This document shows positions 45,501-53,600 of a stretch of 64,000 bases of DNA, piece after piece. Every line of letters starts with the position of its first letter. The first letter of the stretch is position 1. The notes beneath the pieces were generated by a model that had not been told where the DNA came from, made no database searches, and saw nothing but the letters and a program-made list of their open reading frames with translations. The stretch is from Patiria pectinifera (taxonomy: Eukaryota > Echinodermata > Asteroidea > Valvatida > Asterinidae), in the NCBI GenBank assembly GCA_029964075.1, contig CM057147.1:21535513-21599512 (forward strand). The letters run 5' to 3'. Position numbers and translations under genes: made by a program.

Positions 45501-47699
45501 CCACTTTCAATGAGTTACGGTCCACTTTATTCAGCCTCGGATCATTATCCTGATTGACGGTACGACTTGTCTTACGCGTGATGGTACGAGTCGTCTTAAC
45601 TGAAGGTACGACTTGCCGAAGGTACGAGTTGTCCAAGGTACGACTCGGTATAATGACGTCGAGTTGAAGGTACGAGTTGTCCAAGGTACGAGTTGCCCAA
45701 GGTACGAGATGACCTGTTACCTGCTGAAATCCCTGAAAATTTCAAGTTTTGGATTGTTTACTTATCCTATTTCAAAAATCTGTTTGAAAAGAAACCAGCC
45801 TTGTTATGTCTTACCATTCCCGAGAAAAGATGAAAAAAAACCCCTGGTTGTTTACTAGCAGCCCTAATAATACTTAATAGCCCCATAAATGTGGCCAATT
45901 TACTGGACGGACTACCTCCGTAAATAAAGGCCACACTTCCACCATGTACAAAAACATGTCGAACTTTGTCAGATTTTGATTTTCACATTCAGGCTTAGTT
46001 TGTAGTTTATTTTTGCTTTACAAGCATACTCACCCTCTTTAATTATTGGCTAATCAGAAAGTGCTTCCCTTTTTCAGATGCCTCTTTTTTGTGAAATTTC
46101 CAGATTCATTTGCACACGTTTGCGTATCAAAATTTCAACAGGAAATTTCACGCATGAAATTTCATCTGAAGAAGGCAGCACTTTCTGCAGCATGTTCCTC
46201 AAATACTACAAGGAGGGTTAGAGCATGTTGTGGGATGAGGAACCTACAGCCAAGACACTATATTAATAACTTTACATGGACTAATAATTCCCCTTGAAAT
46301 TCAAGTACGCATCCAATTACATGTATATTCCTGCACAGCCAAGGGTAGGTTTTTAACACTAAATAACAGAATACATGGTGTTTAGGAATAGTAACCATAT
46401 AAACCTCTCTTCTTTTTTTGTTGGTGTTTTTTTGTCTCCAACAGCTTGCAGAGCATTTCTGTAACAGCGTCGGTGTCCTTCAGCAGAGTGCATCTCCGGC
46501 CAAGTTCCCCGGCTTTGAGAAGCAAGGTGTCGGCCAGCAGCCAGAACCGGCCCAGTCACAGGAGGAATACTCACAGCTCTTTGCTCAGCTCATAGCGCGG
46601 ACGGCTAAAGACATTGATGTCTTGATTGACTCCTTGCCTAGCGAAGAATCAACACTTGAACTTCAGGTGAGGCCTTCTAGCCTTGGTGAAAATGTGGTTA
46701 GAGATTTGAACCAGTGTGACCATAGTGATCAAAAGCTGATTCACTCTTGGATATTGAATCAGGGTCCAGCGAGTGCATCAAAGCATCATTCAGACATTTG
46801 GTCAACTTATTTGACAAATTTGTTTGGAATTTTGTTTTTATAAATTAAATTTAAGCTGATCTCCTGTCATGGACCCTTACTGCCTGTCATCAAACAGTAC
46901 TCACTGACCAATTACATCATGGGTTGTGGTCAGGTGACCACGGTGGCTCAGTCAAACGTCACAAACACTGTTAGAAATGTACACAAACCAATGGCGGGTG
47001 GGGCTAATGGCGAAATTCAGAACCATCCATTTTATACGCGCACCCCCCCCCCCCTTTCAATCATAGGCACACATATATGTTCAAAACAATCTTCCCCAGG
47101 AATGAGTTACCATAGTGGTACCATGGAGATTTGGATGTGTCATTGTAAAATTCAGTCTATCTTGGGTTATTTAAGCGAAAACAAGAATTACTGAATACAT
47201 TTTCAGAGCATTTTTTTTATATGAGTTCTAGTTCCAACCTCTTCCTGATGTGTTTTAGGACAGGATTATGACCAGTTTTGCTACTTTTAACTGTTACGAG
47301 TCTCAAATATTTTGTTTAATTAATTAACATTGAAGCCAGTTGCAGTGCACTTTATCAGATTTTGTTCAGTGGGTATTGCCAAAACACAAGACGAAGAACC
47401 ACTCAAAGTTGTGGCTATAAACAAGAACAAAACAGAAAAGAACAAAACATGATCACTGTTGGATATTTCTCATCTTCACTTGACAGCAAGCATCCTTGAG
47501 GAACCTGGAGGCTGACAACCAAGAAGCTGCCGCCAAACTTGCCGAGGTGGTTGAGAGAGGGGAGGCGCTGCTGGTCCGAATACAGGAGGCCCTGGCGGAC
47601 ATTGCAGAGGCACAGCTCCGGACCCAGAGTGCCAAGAAAGGAAAGCAAGCCAAGGAGGAAAAGGTTGAAAAAGAGGAAGAAAGTCAAGAGACAACGTGA
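39462..47699 (+). CDS. MED21: Mediator complex subunit 21
   Basis: Three coding exons, all joined in phase 0: 39462-39503 ([14 protein letters not shown]), 46445-46666 and 47487-47699, giving about 158 residues against 144 in human MED21. Recognised by the N-terminal [12 protein letters not shown], the central FCN..GVLQQ and the highly conserved block [20 protein letters not shown], followed by a C-terminal helix ([15 protein letters not shown]). MED21 pairs with MED7 as the hinge of the Mediator middle module, linking activators to RNA polymerase II in the nucleus. Splice sites: CAG/GTATGA, CAACAG/CTT, CAG/GTGAGG, GACAG/CAA. Oddities: a Lys/Glu-rich tail of about 20 residues; a first intron of 6.9 kb, most of it a 6.0 kb Mutator-like element; a foldback element 14 bp before the ATG; CDIN1 39 bp after the stop. 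Confidence 0.94.
39726..39842 (+). repeat. Left terminal iteron array of the MULE
   Basis: Seven CTCGTACCTTGG-type units at about 15-bp spacing. After the inserted foldback element the array resumes at 40586-40606 (TAAGACGACTCGTACCATCA), matching the corresponding part of the right array. Confidence 0.9.
39843..40585. mobile_element. Foldback element 2, nested in the MULE left terminal repeat
   Basis: 743 bp flanked by the 8-bp duplication TAAGACGA (39835-39842 and 40586-40593). Ends GGGTCGCACTAAAAAGCGTC and, inverted, GACGCTTTTTAGTATGACC, followed inwards by several CGTCAACAC iterons on each side. Arms are recognisably inverted but diverged. The inner left arm carries CCGCCATCTTG (40071-40081). 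It has no coding potential. Similar ends, iterons and inner motif place it in one family with element 1 (38887-39447). Confidence 0.9.
40620..41570 (+). repeat. Three tandem degenerate units inside the MULE
   Basis: The block T-rich tract, TTTTTAG, GTTCTGGATTTGGCAAGG, recurs at about 40963, 41208 and 41500. GTGTGTGGTTCCTTGACTCC recurs at about 40640 and 41033, and ATACTNTGCATAATAAT-like sequence precedes two of the units. Spacing is 240-290 bp. Each T-rich/AG boundary resembles a 3' splice site. No protein family was recognised across them. Confidence 0.6.
41498..41950 (+). other. Open frame of doubtful value inside the MULE
   Basis: An open frame of about 150 codons with a non-ATG start overlaps the third tandem unit. 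The translation is Phe/Ile-rich, as expected from T-rich DNA, with no recognised domain, and it runs up to the histone-like 3' end of the convergent transposase. I do not consider it a confirmed gene. Confidence 0.2.
41976..41991 (-). terminator. Histone-type 3' stem-loop after the transposase
   Basis: On the minus strand the sequence is GGCTCTTTTCAGAGCC followed by ACCG, with AAACCCAAAC before it. This is the canonical replication-dependent histone mRNA hairpin: 6-bp stem, 4-nt loop, A-rich 5' flank, ACC 3' flank. It begins 35 nt after the transposase stop. A purine-rich CAAAAAAGAGA at 41939-41949 resembles the histone downstream element that pairs with U7 snRNA, though at about 26 nt it is a little far. 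AATAAA words at 41907-41916 could provide an alternative poly(A) site. Confidence 0.85.
42027..43796 (-). CDS. Mutator-like transposase with PHD finger and FLYWCH-type zinc finger
   Basis: 589 residues from the ATG at 43796 (Kozak context CAAG before the ATG); the frame stays open upstream to 43886 but has no earlier ATG. Order of domains: PHD finger at about 7-58 (C7, C10, C23, C26, H31, C34, C55, C58); acidic linker 80-120; FLYWCH-like zinc finger at about 120-197 ([21 protein letters not shown]); MULE DDE core at about 300-510 with YMDGTFK (D315), VVDFEAG (D384), CLFHWNQ and [10 protein letters not shown] (candidate catalytic E502). The enzyme would cut and join transposon ends in the nucleus; the PHD finger may read histone tails. 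Intronless with no internal stop, so it could be functional. It lies in a histone-like promoter and 3' end. Confidence 0.95.
   Translation of the reverse strand: MPVQFPCVVCAKAVRSNQQALQCDRCDRWQHRVCNTGFSREEYLQLVDASTTWECEHCQGPASSPVPVGESTRHSNLGLDEEEIMETDSFHLSAEFEIPQPAEEEPLPDMDLPESLEGVIGDDVVTTFKLTDSGTQRGKKVLVDSNGYTYTMKWKKDPTSDFSSWVCSVRNKHFRCPASVLQHCDSFRFGRHQEHLHPSNPGAGIQVEVKRDVKMMARANIFHSAGTIVEGVLTDVAAPDVPVCPKPCNLVRICNRARQSQRPPDPTDLGFDIVSSSVPDGFLQADIRVGNSRHILFYTEDQRSVLDRAKTWYMDGTFKITKRPFKQLFSIHAFVKGDNGQQKQVPLAFVLMSSRTKRDYKKVLKRIKKKLPSSGSRVEEMVVDFEAGMWSAIRRVFPEVKVRGCLFHWNQAVWRHCQQLGLVVPFNSDVSVRQFIKKLMALPFLPHEHIPRAFYKMQERANSPPLIQLCDYIETTWIVSTKWAPTSWTVFLQSTRTNNDVEGWHRRINFKAGRHGLHFYKLLHLLHREASLVSVQMKLLKASKLARYQRKQYTRSQGKAFKLWDAYQDGQLTTSGLLSACSHLNGPSA
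43887..43933 (-). promoter_or_regulatory. Histone-like promoter of the transposase
   Basis: Going towards the gene on the minus strand: an ATTGG/CCAAT box (43929-43933), GGATCC (43905-43910), 10 nt, then TATAAAAA (43887-43894), with the ATG at 43796. A start about 25-30 nt after the TATA box would give a leader of about 65 nt. Sea urchin histone genes classically have GATCC shortly upstream of TATA. The elements are seen directly; activity is inferred. Confidence 0.7.
44600..45250. repeat. Imperfect direct repeats inside the MULE
   Basis: Segments at about 44612-44790 and 44853-45000 share GTCCGACTTGTT.AAATGAAATC, GAGCAGCGCA, GTTCATCAGAAA and TTTGGGATGAAAAT. A third partial copy near 45225-45280 shares GTAGCCTAAGTCTCTAAA and CAATGTCACCGT. 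Between them, 44999-45200 contains scrambled pieces of the small element at 56206-56377. Confidence 0.6.
45550..45720 (-). repeat. Right terminal iteron array of the MULE
   Basis: Inverted counterpart of the left array: GGTACGAGTTGTCCAA units, and GATGGTACGAGTCGTCTTAA at about 45579-45600, the uninterrupted version of the site where element 2 sits on the left. Confidence 0.9.
46445..46666 (+). CDS. MED21: MED21 exon 2
   Basis: Acceptor TTTTTTTGTCTCCAACAG, donor CAG/GTGAGG; 74 codons, open throughout, holding the diagnostic [16 protein letters not shown] segment. Confidence 0.95.
47487..47699 (+). CDS. MED21: MED21 exon 3 (terminal)
   Basis: Acceptor TTCACTTGACAG; 70 codons then TGA at 47697-47699. 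It encodes the C-terminal coiled coil and a charged tail. The last codon and stop (ACG TGA GT) also spell a consensus 5' splice site GTGAGT at 47696-47701. Confidence 0.92.
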   Translation, partial: QASLRNLEADNQEAAAKLAEVVERGEALLVRIQEALADIAEAQLRTQSAKKGKQAKEEKVEKEEESQETT

Positions 47700-47738
47700 G
47701 TTGTACTCGCTCACAACATTGCAAAACTCGTGAAAGGA

Positions 47739-48623
47739 ATGTGTTTGAGCAAGACGATGAAACTTGCCGAGTATAACAAAATAGTGGAGTGCCTGGAGAC
47801 TGTGCACTGCGACGGAACAAAGGAATCACTGGCGCTCGTGCAGCAGCAGTTCCCGTCGGTGTCCCACCACACACTGATCAGCATCTACTCACAGCGCGTC
47901 CAGGTGAAGACGAAAGGACACCACAGCCAGCACACTTCGCCGGGCGCTGTGGAGCATTACTACGCTAGGTATCGGAAACGGGCGTCGGACCCATCGTACA
48001 AATGGGGGACAATTTTGGTAGGACTTGCTAGTGAGATTGATTTCAGCCCGGCATTGCTGGCCCGTATCGTCCTAGAGCGCCACTTGTTTTATACCTCTGG
48101 GGACGAGGCGCCAGTGCCGAAGAGCAGAGTGACCAAGCTTCTCCGAGAGCCACACTTGATTCAGGACCCCGTACTGTCGCTGGAGGTGCAGCAGTGTGTC
48201 CTGCTGGACTCCAGCTACGGTCCTGTAGTAGAGAGCATCAAGCACTCCATTGGGGTGGAACTGGAAGTCCACCTCAAGAAGACACTCCAGGACCACGGGC
48301 TGGCATTCATCGGAGAGGAAGAGATGAGAAAGAAGGGGTACGACAAGACCCCGGATGTCAAACTCCAGGTCCCGATAGCCGTGGGAGGACGCGTGGTCAA
48401 CTGGATGGAGAGCAAGGCATCATTTGGGGACAGGCACAGTCATGAGAACTACATGAGAGACCAGTTTTGGAGTTACGTGAATCGCTTTGGTTCTGGCCTG
48501 GTGATCTACTGGTTTGGTTTCATTGAAGAGCTTGCAACAAGCTCTGAGCAGGGTATAATTGTGGCCGACGACTTTCCAAAACACTTTACAAATCTGATTC
48601 CCGAGTTGGAAAGTGCCAAGTAG
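47739..48623 (+). CDS. CDIN1: CDAN1-interacting nuclease 1 (C15orf41 homologue), intronless
   Basis: 294 residues from the ATG at 47739, or 288 from the one at 47757, which aligns better with the human start (281 residues). Recognised by blocks conserved in human CDIN1: AEYNKIVECL at the start, a helical domain with HHTLISIYSQ, CxxxDSSYGPVVESIKHSIG, then KKGYDKTPD, NWMESKASFGD and DQFWSYVNRFGSGLVIYW. The PD...ESK residues form the PD-(D/E)XK nuclease core (D206, E224, K226). The human protein binds codanin-1 and is mutated in congenital dyserythropoietic anaemia type I. The human gene has many exons; here one open frame covers all of it. It begins 39 bp after the MED21 stop, in the same frame and without another stop between. 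Confidence 0.94.
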   Translation: MCLSKTMKLAEYNKIVECLETVHCDGTKESLALVQQQFPSVSHHTLISIYSQRVQVKTKGHHSQHTSPGAVEHYYARYRKRASDPSYKWGTILVGLASEIDFSPALLARIVLERHLFYTSGDEAPVPKSRVTKLLREPHLIQDPVLSLEVQQCVLLDSSYGPVVESIKHSIGVELEVHLKKTLQDHGLAFIGEEEMRKKGYDKTPDVKLQVPIAVGGRVVNWMESKASFGDRHSHENYMRDQFWSYVNRFGSGLVIYWFGFIEELATSSEQGIIVADDFPKHFTNLIPELESAK

Positions 48624-48871
48624 AATGCACTTTTTTTCCTGGAGTTGCAGTAATATTTGTAGTATATTTCAGGATGGAAATATGAAATTTCTAGTCCCGT
48701 TGGTCGCACCACAGAGTGGTGAATGTGATGTTTTTGCTTCACCATGTAGTGATGGAATGTCTGTGGACTTTGTGCACATGGTACATGCAACCTCACTTAG
48801 TGGTGCGGAACTAACCATGACACCTTACTAAGTGCCACCAAGGATTTGTAGTCTGATGAAACTATTAATTA

Positions 48872-49031
48872 GGGAATAACAGGGTGAGGACCCGGTCTTC
48901 ACTGCGAAAGTACCGTGTTTGGGGACGGCCGCTGTTAATGAACCAAGCCGAAGGTGAGGTTCATAACAGCGGTCACCCCCAACCTGGTCATTACCACGCA
49001 GTGAAGACCGGGTCCTCACACTGTTATTCCC
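48872..49031. mobile_element. Foldback (hairpin) element downstream of CDIN1
   Basis: GGGAATAACAGGGTGAGGAC / GTCCTCACACTGTTATTCCC ends, CGGTCTTCACTGCG / CGCAGTGAAGACCGG next, and an inner pair around CCGCTGTTAATGAAC / GTTCATAACAGCGG. The centre is GCCGAAGGTGAG, as in the elements at 10364-10546 and 34739-34862. It probably lies in or near the 3' UTR of CDIN1. Confidence 0.8.
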
Positions 49032-50270
49032 ATATACCTTTTTAAAGAAATTAAAATGTTAACAGTTAAAACGGTTAACAGTTAAAATGCTCCGAATTTT
49101 GTGACTTTTCTTTCGGTGATATTTCCAGACTTTTGTGTTCATATTCAGGGGCCATATTTTAGCTTATGGGCAATTCTCCATGGGAGAGGAAAAAATGTCA
49201 AAAATAAATACTTACATATTAAACCTATTTTGTACTTTTTCCAGACCTCAATTTAATGGGGAATTCAGTTCAAAAAAAAACTGGTAGAAAGAGGGATTTT
49301 TGCAATTTATGATTAAAAACGTTCAGATTTGGTCAAACGGAATTACACATGCACAAAGTGTGCACATTTCCTCCAGATTATGTACATGACAAATTGAATA
49401 GGATTTGCATGTAACCTTGGACAATAACTTTAAATACTAAAATTACTTAGTTAAAGTACATGTACATGCCCTTGTTTTAACTAGTTTGGTTCCCAGACCT
49501 GACAACTATTCCCGACGCTCACGTCTAAATTGTAGGTCAGGCACCCTCCGTGGTTAAAAATAAACATGACAAGCCCTTTTTAAAAACTTGGCTTCGTTTC
49601 CGAACTTGCTTTTTCACTTGTAGCTTTTAATGTTCCGTTCAATTTTTAAATAAATCACTTGCTTCATAATATCTTACAGTTATGCTAATACAATTGGATA
49701 TTTCTGTCAGAAAACATTGACTAATGTTGACATGGAATCTTCAAAGTTAGGCACCCAAATAGCACTGTTAGCAGGCAGAGCCGAACGAAGACCACACCGA
49801 TATTTGAAAAATGCAGGTAACGGTCGCCAAATTCAGATGAGTACATGATGCAGCAAAAAGTTTGCCCCTCGTATGCGATCCGTGTACAAAATTGTCGTTG
49901 AATTTCAAGTTTTCTAAATAAAAGGAATGGATATTAATTATCAACTAGTTTTAAAGTTTTTAATAAGCAATAAGCAGTTAATAAAACCTATATTATACTC
50001 GGAAATACTCGGGCACTATCTGATTGTCGACAAAATGAATGTGTTGACCAATCACAGCCCTTGCTAATTCTAAAATCTGCTAACCAGCAATGCAGCCATC
50101 AACAGACTGATTTCATTTGACCTTGACCTTTGACCTAAAAAAATGAAGCCCAGACATGTTAAGGCCTACATGTAGCTTTCCCCTTGAGCCATTTTACAAA
50201 CTTCTAAACTTTGTATTGTGGTGAGTTTATGTTGAATTCAATGTTAATGTATTTACATGTAAATCTATGG
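49032..50270. other. Non-coding AT-rich stretch
   Basis: No exon recognised. An AACGGAATTAC word near 49337 is the reverse complement of the motif repeated at 50271-50654. Confidence 0.4.
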
Positions 50271-50654
50271 CGTAATTCCGTTACCGTGATTAAAATGCAA
50301 ATTATGAAAAGAGTGATTATTTTTTCAACTTTGTTCTGCATTGTAGTTAACAACAACCCTGAACTCTACAAATAACAGGGAGTGTCCAATTTTAAAATTT
50401 CAAAACTTCAGAGAGTTGTATTAATTTATGCGAGAACTCAAATATTCTTGTCCTCCATCAGTAATTCCGTTACCGATATTAAGCTCCGCCCCTTCAAGGG
50501 TAATCTTGTGGGATTTTTTTTTTTTAGCGGTCAATCAATTCTATTGGGTCTTGGTTCCCTTTCCATGTTTAGATTAGTTGCCTAGCATAGAACATATTTT
50601 CTTGGGAAAGAATAATCCTTGACAAAGTGACAAGTGGGCGTAATTCCGTTACCA
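50271..50654 (+). repeat. Three spaced copies of GTAATTCCGTTACC
   Basis: The motif GTAATTCCGTTACC occurs at about 50272, 50461 and 50640, i.e. at 190 and 179 bp spacing, each in different surroundings. It immediately precedes the 322-bp satellite. Its nature is unknown. Confidence 0.55.
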
Positions 50655-50689
50655 AAGAATTGCCCTTATGCAAGGTTATTATTACCCTA

Positions 50690-53600
50690 GCCCAGGTTGG
50701 ACGATGTCTTCATTGCATTACAAAATGTTTGGCCAAAATTGAAAAAAAATCAAGTTACCCTTGAATTTTTTTCAATTTTGGCCAAAAAATGAAATTGCTT
50801 GAAAGTTGCTAGAAAGATTTGGAACGCATTCCAAATTGATTGTTGGACAGAGGTGCTGTTAAAGGGGAAATTCCGTCGAAAAATTAAGGTAAAATTGCTC
50901 AAAAATTAAGAAACAAATTCAAAAAATTGATGACTTTTGCCCAAAAATTCAAAAAAAATTTCAGTTTGGGCCAAAAAAATGATGTTCCTTTTGCATCCAG
51001 ATGAATTTCTGCCTTGTTTTGACAAAAGTCAATTTTCGGCCTTTTTTGACTAAAAATGTAAGGCTAACCCCTTGATTTTTTTTTTAATTTTGGCTAAAAA
51101 AATGAAACTGCTTGAAAGTTGCTAGAAAGATGTTTTCAGGGCCCTGGAACGCATTCGAAATCGATTGCTGGACAGAGGTGCTATTAAACAAAAGATTTCG
51201 ACAAAAAGTTAAGGTAAAAACGCTCAAAAATTAAAAAAACAAAATCTCAAAAAATGGATGATTTTTGCCCAAATATTCAAAATTCTGCGTGTTAGAGTAT
51301 TGATTGATGTTCTTCTTTCATCCAGATGAATTTCTGCCTTGTTTTGAGAAATGTAAATTTTTGGCAAATTTTGACTCAAAATGTAAGGCTAACCCCTTGA
51401 ATTTTTTTCAAATTTGGCCAAAAAATGAAATTGCTTGAAAGTTGCTAGAAAGATGTTTTAAGGGCCCTGGAACGCATTCGAAATCGATTGCTGGACAGAG
51501 CTGCTATTAAACAAAAAATTTCGACAAAACATTAAGGTAAAAACGCTCAAAAATTTAAAAAAAAAAATGGATGATTTTTGCTCAAAAGTTCAAAATTCTG
51601 CTTGTTAGAGTATTGATTGATGTTCCTTTTGCATCCAGATGAATTTCTGCCTTGTTTTGACAAAAGTAAATTTTTTGAAAATTTTGACTAAAAAATGTAA
51701 GGCTAACCCCTTGATTTTCTTTTGAATTTCGGCTAAAAAAATGAAATTGCTTGACAGTTGCTAGAAAGTTGCCCCAATGGCCTTAGAACGCATTCCCAAT
51801 CGATTGCTGGACAGATGTGCTATTAAAAGGTAAAATCGCTTTAAATATAAGAAAAAAAAATAAAAAATGGATGACTTTTTCCCCTATCTTCAAATTTCTG
51901 TGTGTTAGAGTATAGATTGATGTTCCTCTTGCATCCAGATGAATTTCTGCCTTGTTTTGAGAAATGTCAATTTTTTGCAAATTTTGACTCAAAATGTAAG
52001 GCTAACCCCTTGAATTTTTTTCAATTTTGGCCAAAAAAATGAAATCGCTTGAAAGTTGCTAGAAAGATGTTTTAAGGGCCCTGGAACGCATTCGAAATCG
52101 ATTGTTGGACATAGGTGCTATAAAACAAAAGATTTTAACAAAAAATCAAGGTAAAAACGCTCAAAAATAAAATAAAAAAATCTCAAAAAAATGATGATTT
52201 TTGCCCAAAAGTTCAAAATTCTGCTTGTTAGAGTATTGATTGATGTTCCTTTTGCATCCAGATGAATTTCTGCCTTGTTTTGACAAAAGTCAATTTTCGG
52301 CCTTTTTTGACTCAAAATGTAAGGCTAACCCCTTGAATTTTTTTCAATTTTGGCCAAAAAATGAAATTGCTTGAAAGTTGCTAAAAAGATGTCTTAAGGG
52401 GCCCTAGAACGCATTCCCCATCGATTGCTGGACAGATGTGCTATTAAAGGGGAAATTCCGTCGAAAAATTAAGGTAAAATTGCTCAAAAATTAAGAAACA
52501 AATTCAAAAAATTGATGACTTTTGCCCAAATCTTCAAATTTCTGCGTGTTAGAGTATAGATTGATGTTCCTCTTGCATCCAGATGAATTTCTGCCTTGTT
52601 TTGAGAAATGTCAATTTTTGGCCAATTTTGACTCAAAATGTAAGGCTAACCCCTTGAATTTTTTTCAATTTTGGCCAAAAAATGAAATTGCTTGAAAGTT
52701 GCTAGAAAGATGTTTTCAGGGCCCTGGAACGCATTCGAAATCGATTGCTGGACAGAGGTGCTATTAAACAAAAGATTTCGACAAAAAGTTAAGGTAAAAA
52801 CGCTCACAAATTAAAAAAAAAATTCCTAAAAAAATGGATGATTTTTGCCCAAAAGTTCAAAATTCTGCGTGTTAGAGTATTGATTGATGTTCCTTTTGCA
52901 TCCAGATGAATTTCTGCCTTGTTTTCACAAAAGTCATTTTTTGGCCTTTTTGACAAAAAATGTAAGGCTAACCCCTTGATTTTTTATAAAATTTGACTAT
53001 AAAATGAAATTGCTTGAAAGTTGCTAGAAAGATGCCTTTAATGCCCTTAGAACGCATTCCAAATCGATTGCTGGACAGATGTGCTATCTATAAAGGGGAA
53101 ATTCCATCGAAAAATTAAGGTAAAATTGCTTTAAAAATACGAAGAAAACAAAATTAAAAATGGATGACTTTTGCCCAAATCTTCAAATTTCTGTGTGTTA
53201 GAGTATAGCTTGATGTTCCTCTTGCATCCAGATGAATTTCTGCATTGTTTTGAGAAATGTCAATTTTGGGCAAATTTTGACTCAAAATGTAAGGCTAACC
53301 CCCTTGAATTGTTTTCAATTTTGGCCAAAAAATCAAGTTGCTTGAAAGTTGCTAGAAAGATGTTTTAAGGGCCCTAGAACGCATTCGAAATCAATTGCTG
53401 GACAGATGTGCTATAAAAGGGAAATTCCGTCGAAAAATTAAGGTAAAATTGCTCAAAAATTAAGAAACAAATTCAAAAAATGGATGACTTTTGCCCAAAT
53501 CTTCAAATGTCTGCGTGTTAGAGTATAGATTGATGTTCCTCTTGCATACAGATGAATTTCTGCCTTGTTTTGAGAAATGTCAATTTTTTGCAAATTTTGA

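Larger units (their letters stand above)
39712..45720 (-). mobile_element. Complete Mutator-like (MULE) transposon in MED21 intron 1
   Basis: The 6,009-bp element is bounded by a 9-bp target duplication, CTGCTGAAA, at 39703-39711 and 45721-45729, the length typical of Mutator elements. Its terminal regions are inverted arrays of about 15-bp iterons (CTCGTACCTTGGACAA on the left, reverse complement on the right). Inside are an intact transposase on the minus strand (42027-43796), three tandem degenerate units at about 40620-41560, GC-rich patches at about 40745-40860 and 45290-45425, and two or three direct repeats at 44600-45250. The left terminal repeat is split by foldback element 2. Intact ORF and clear duplication suggest a young, possibly active copy. 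Confidence 0.9.

Noticed and set aside
47697-47699. Selenocysteine reading of the TGA between MED21 and CDIN1
   Set aside because: MED21 homologues end at about this point and no SECIS-like structure was recognised; stop, readthrough or splicing are simpler.
47730-47738. GTG start for CDIN1
   Set aside because: An animal nuclear gene would use ATG; the ATG codons at 47739 or 47757 fit the family start.
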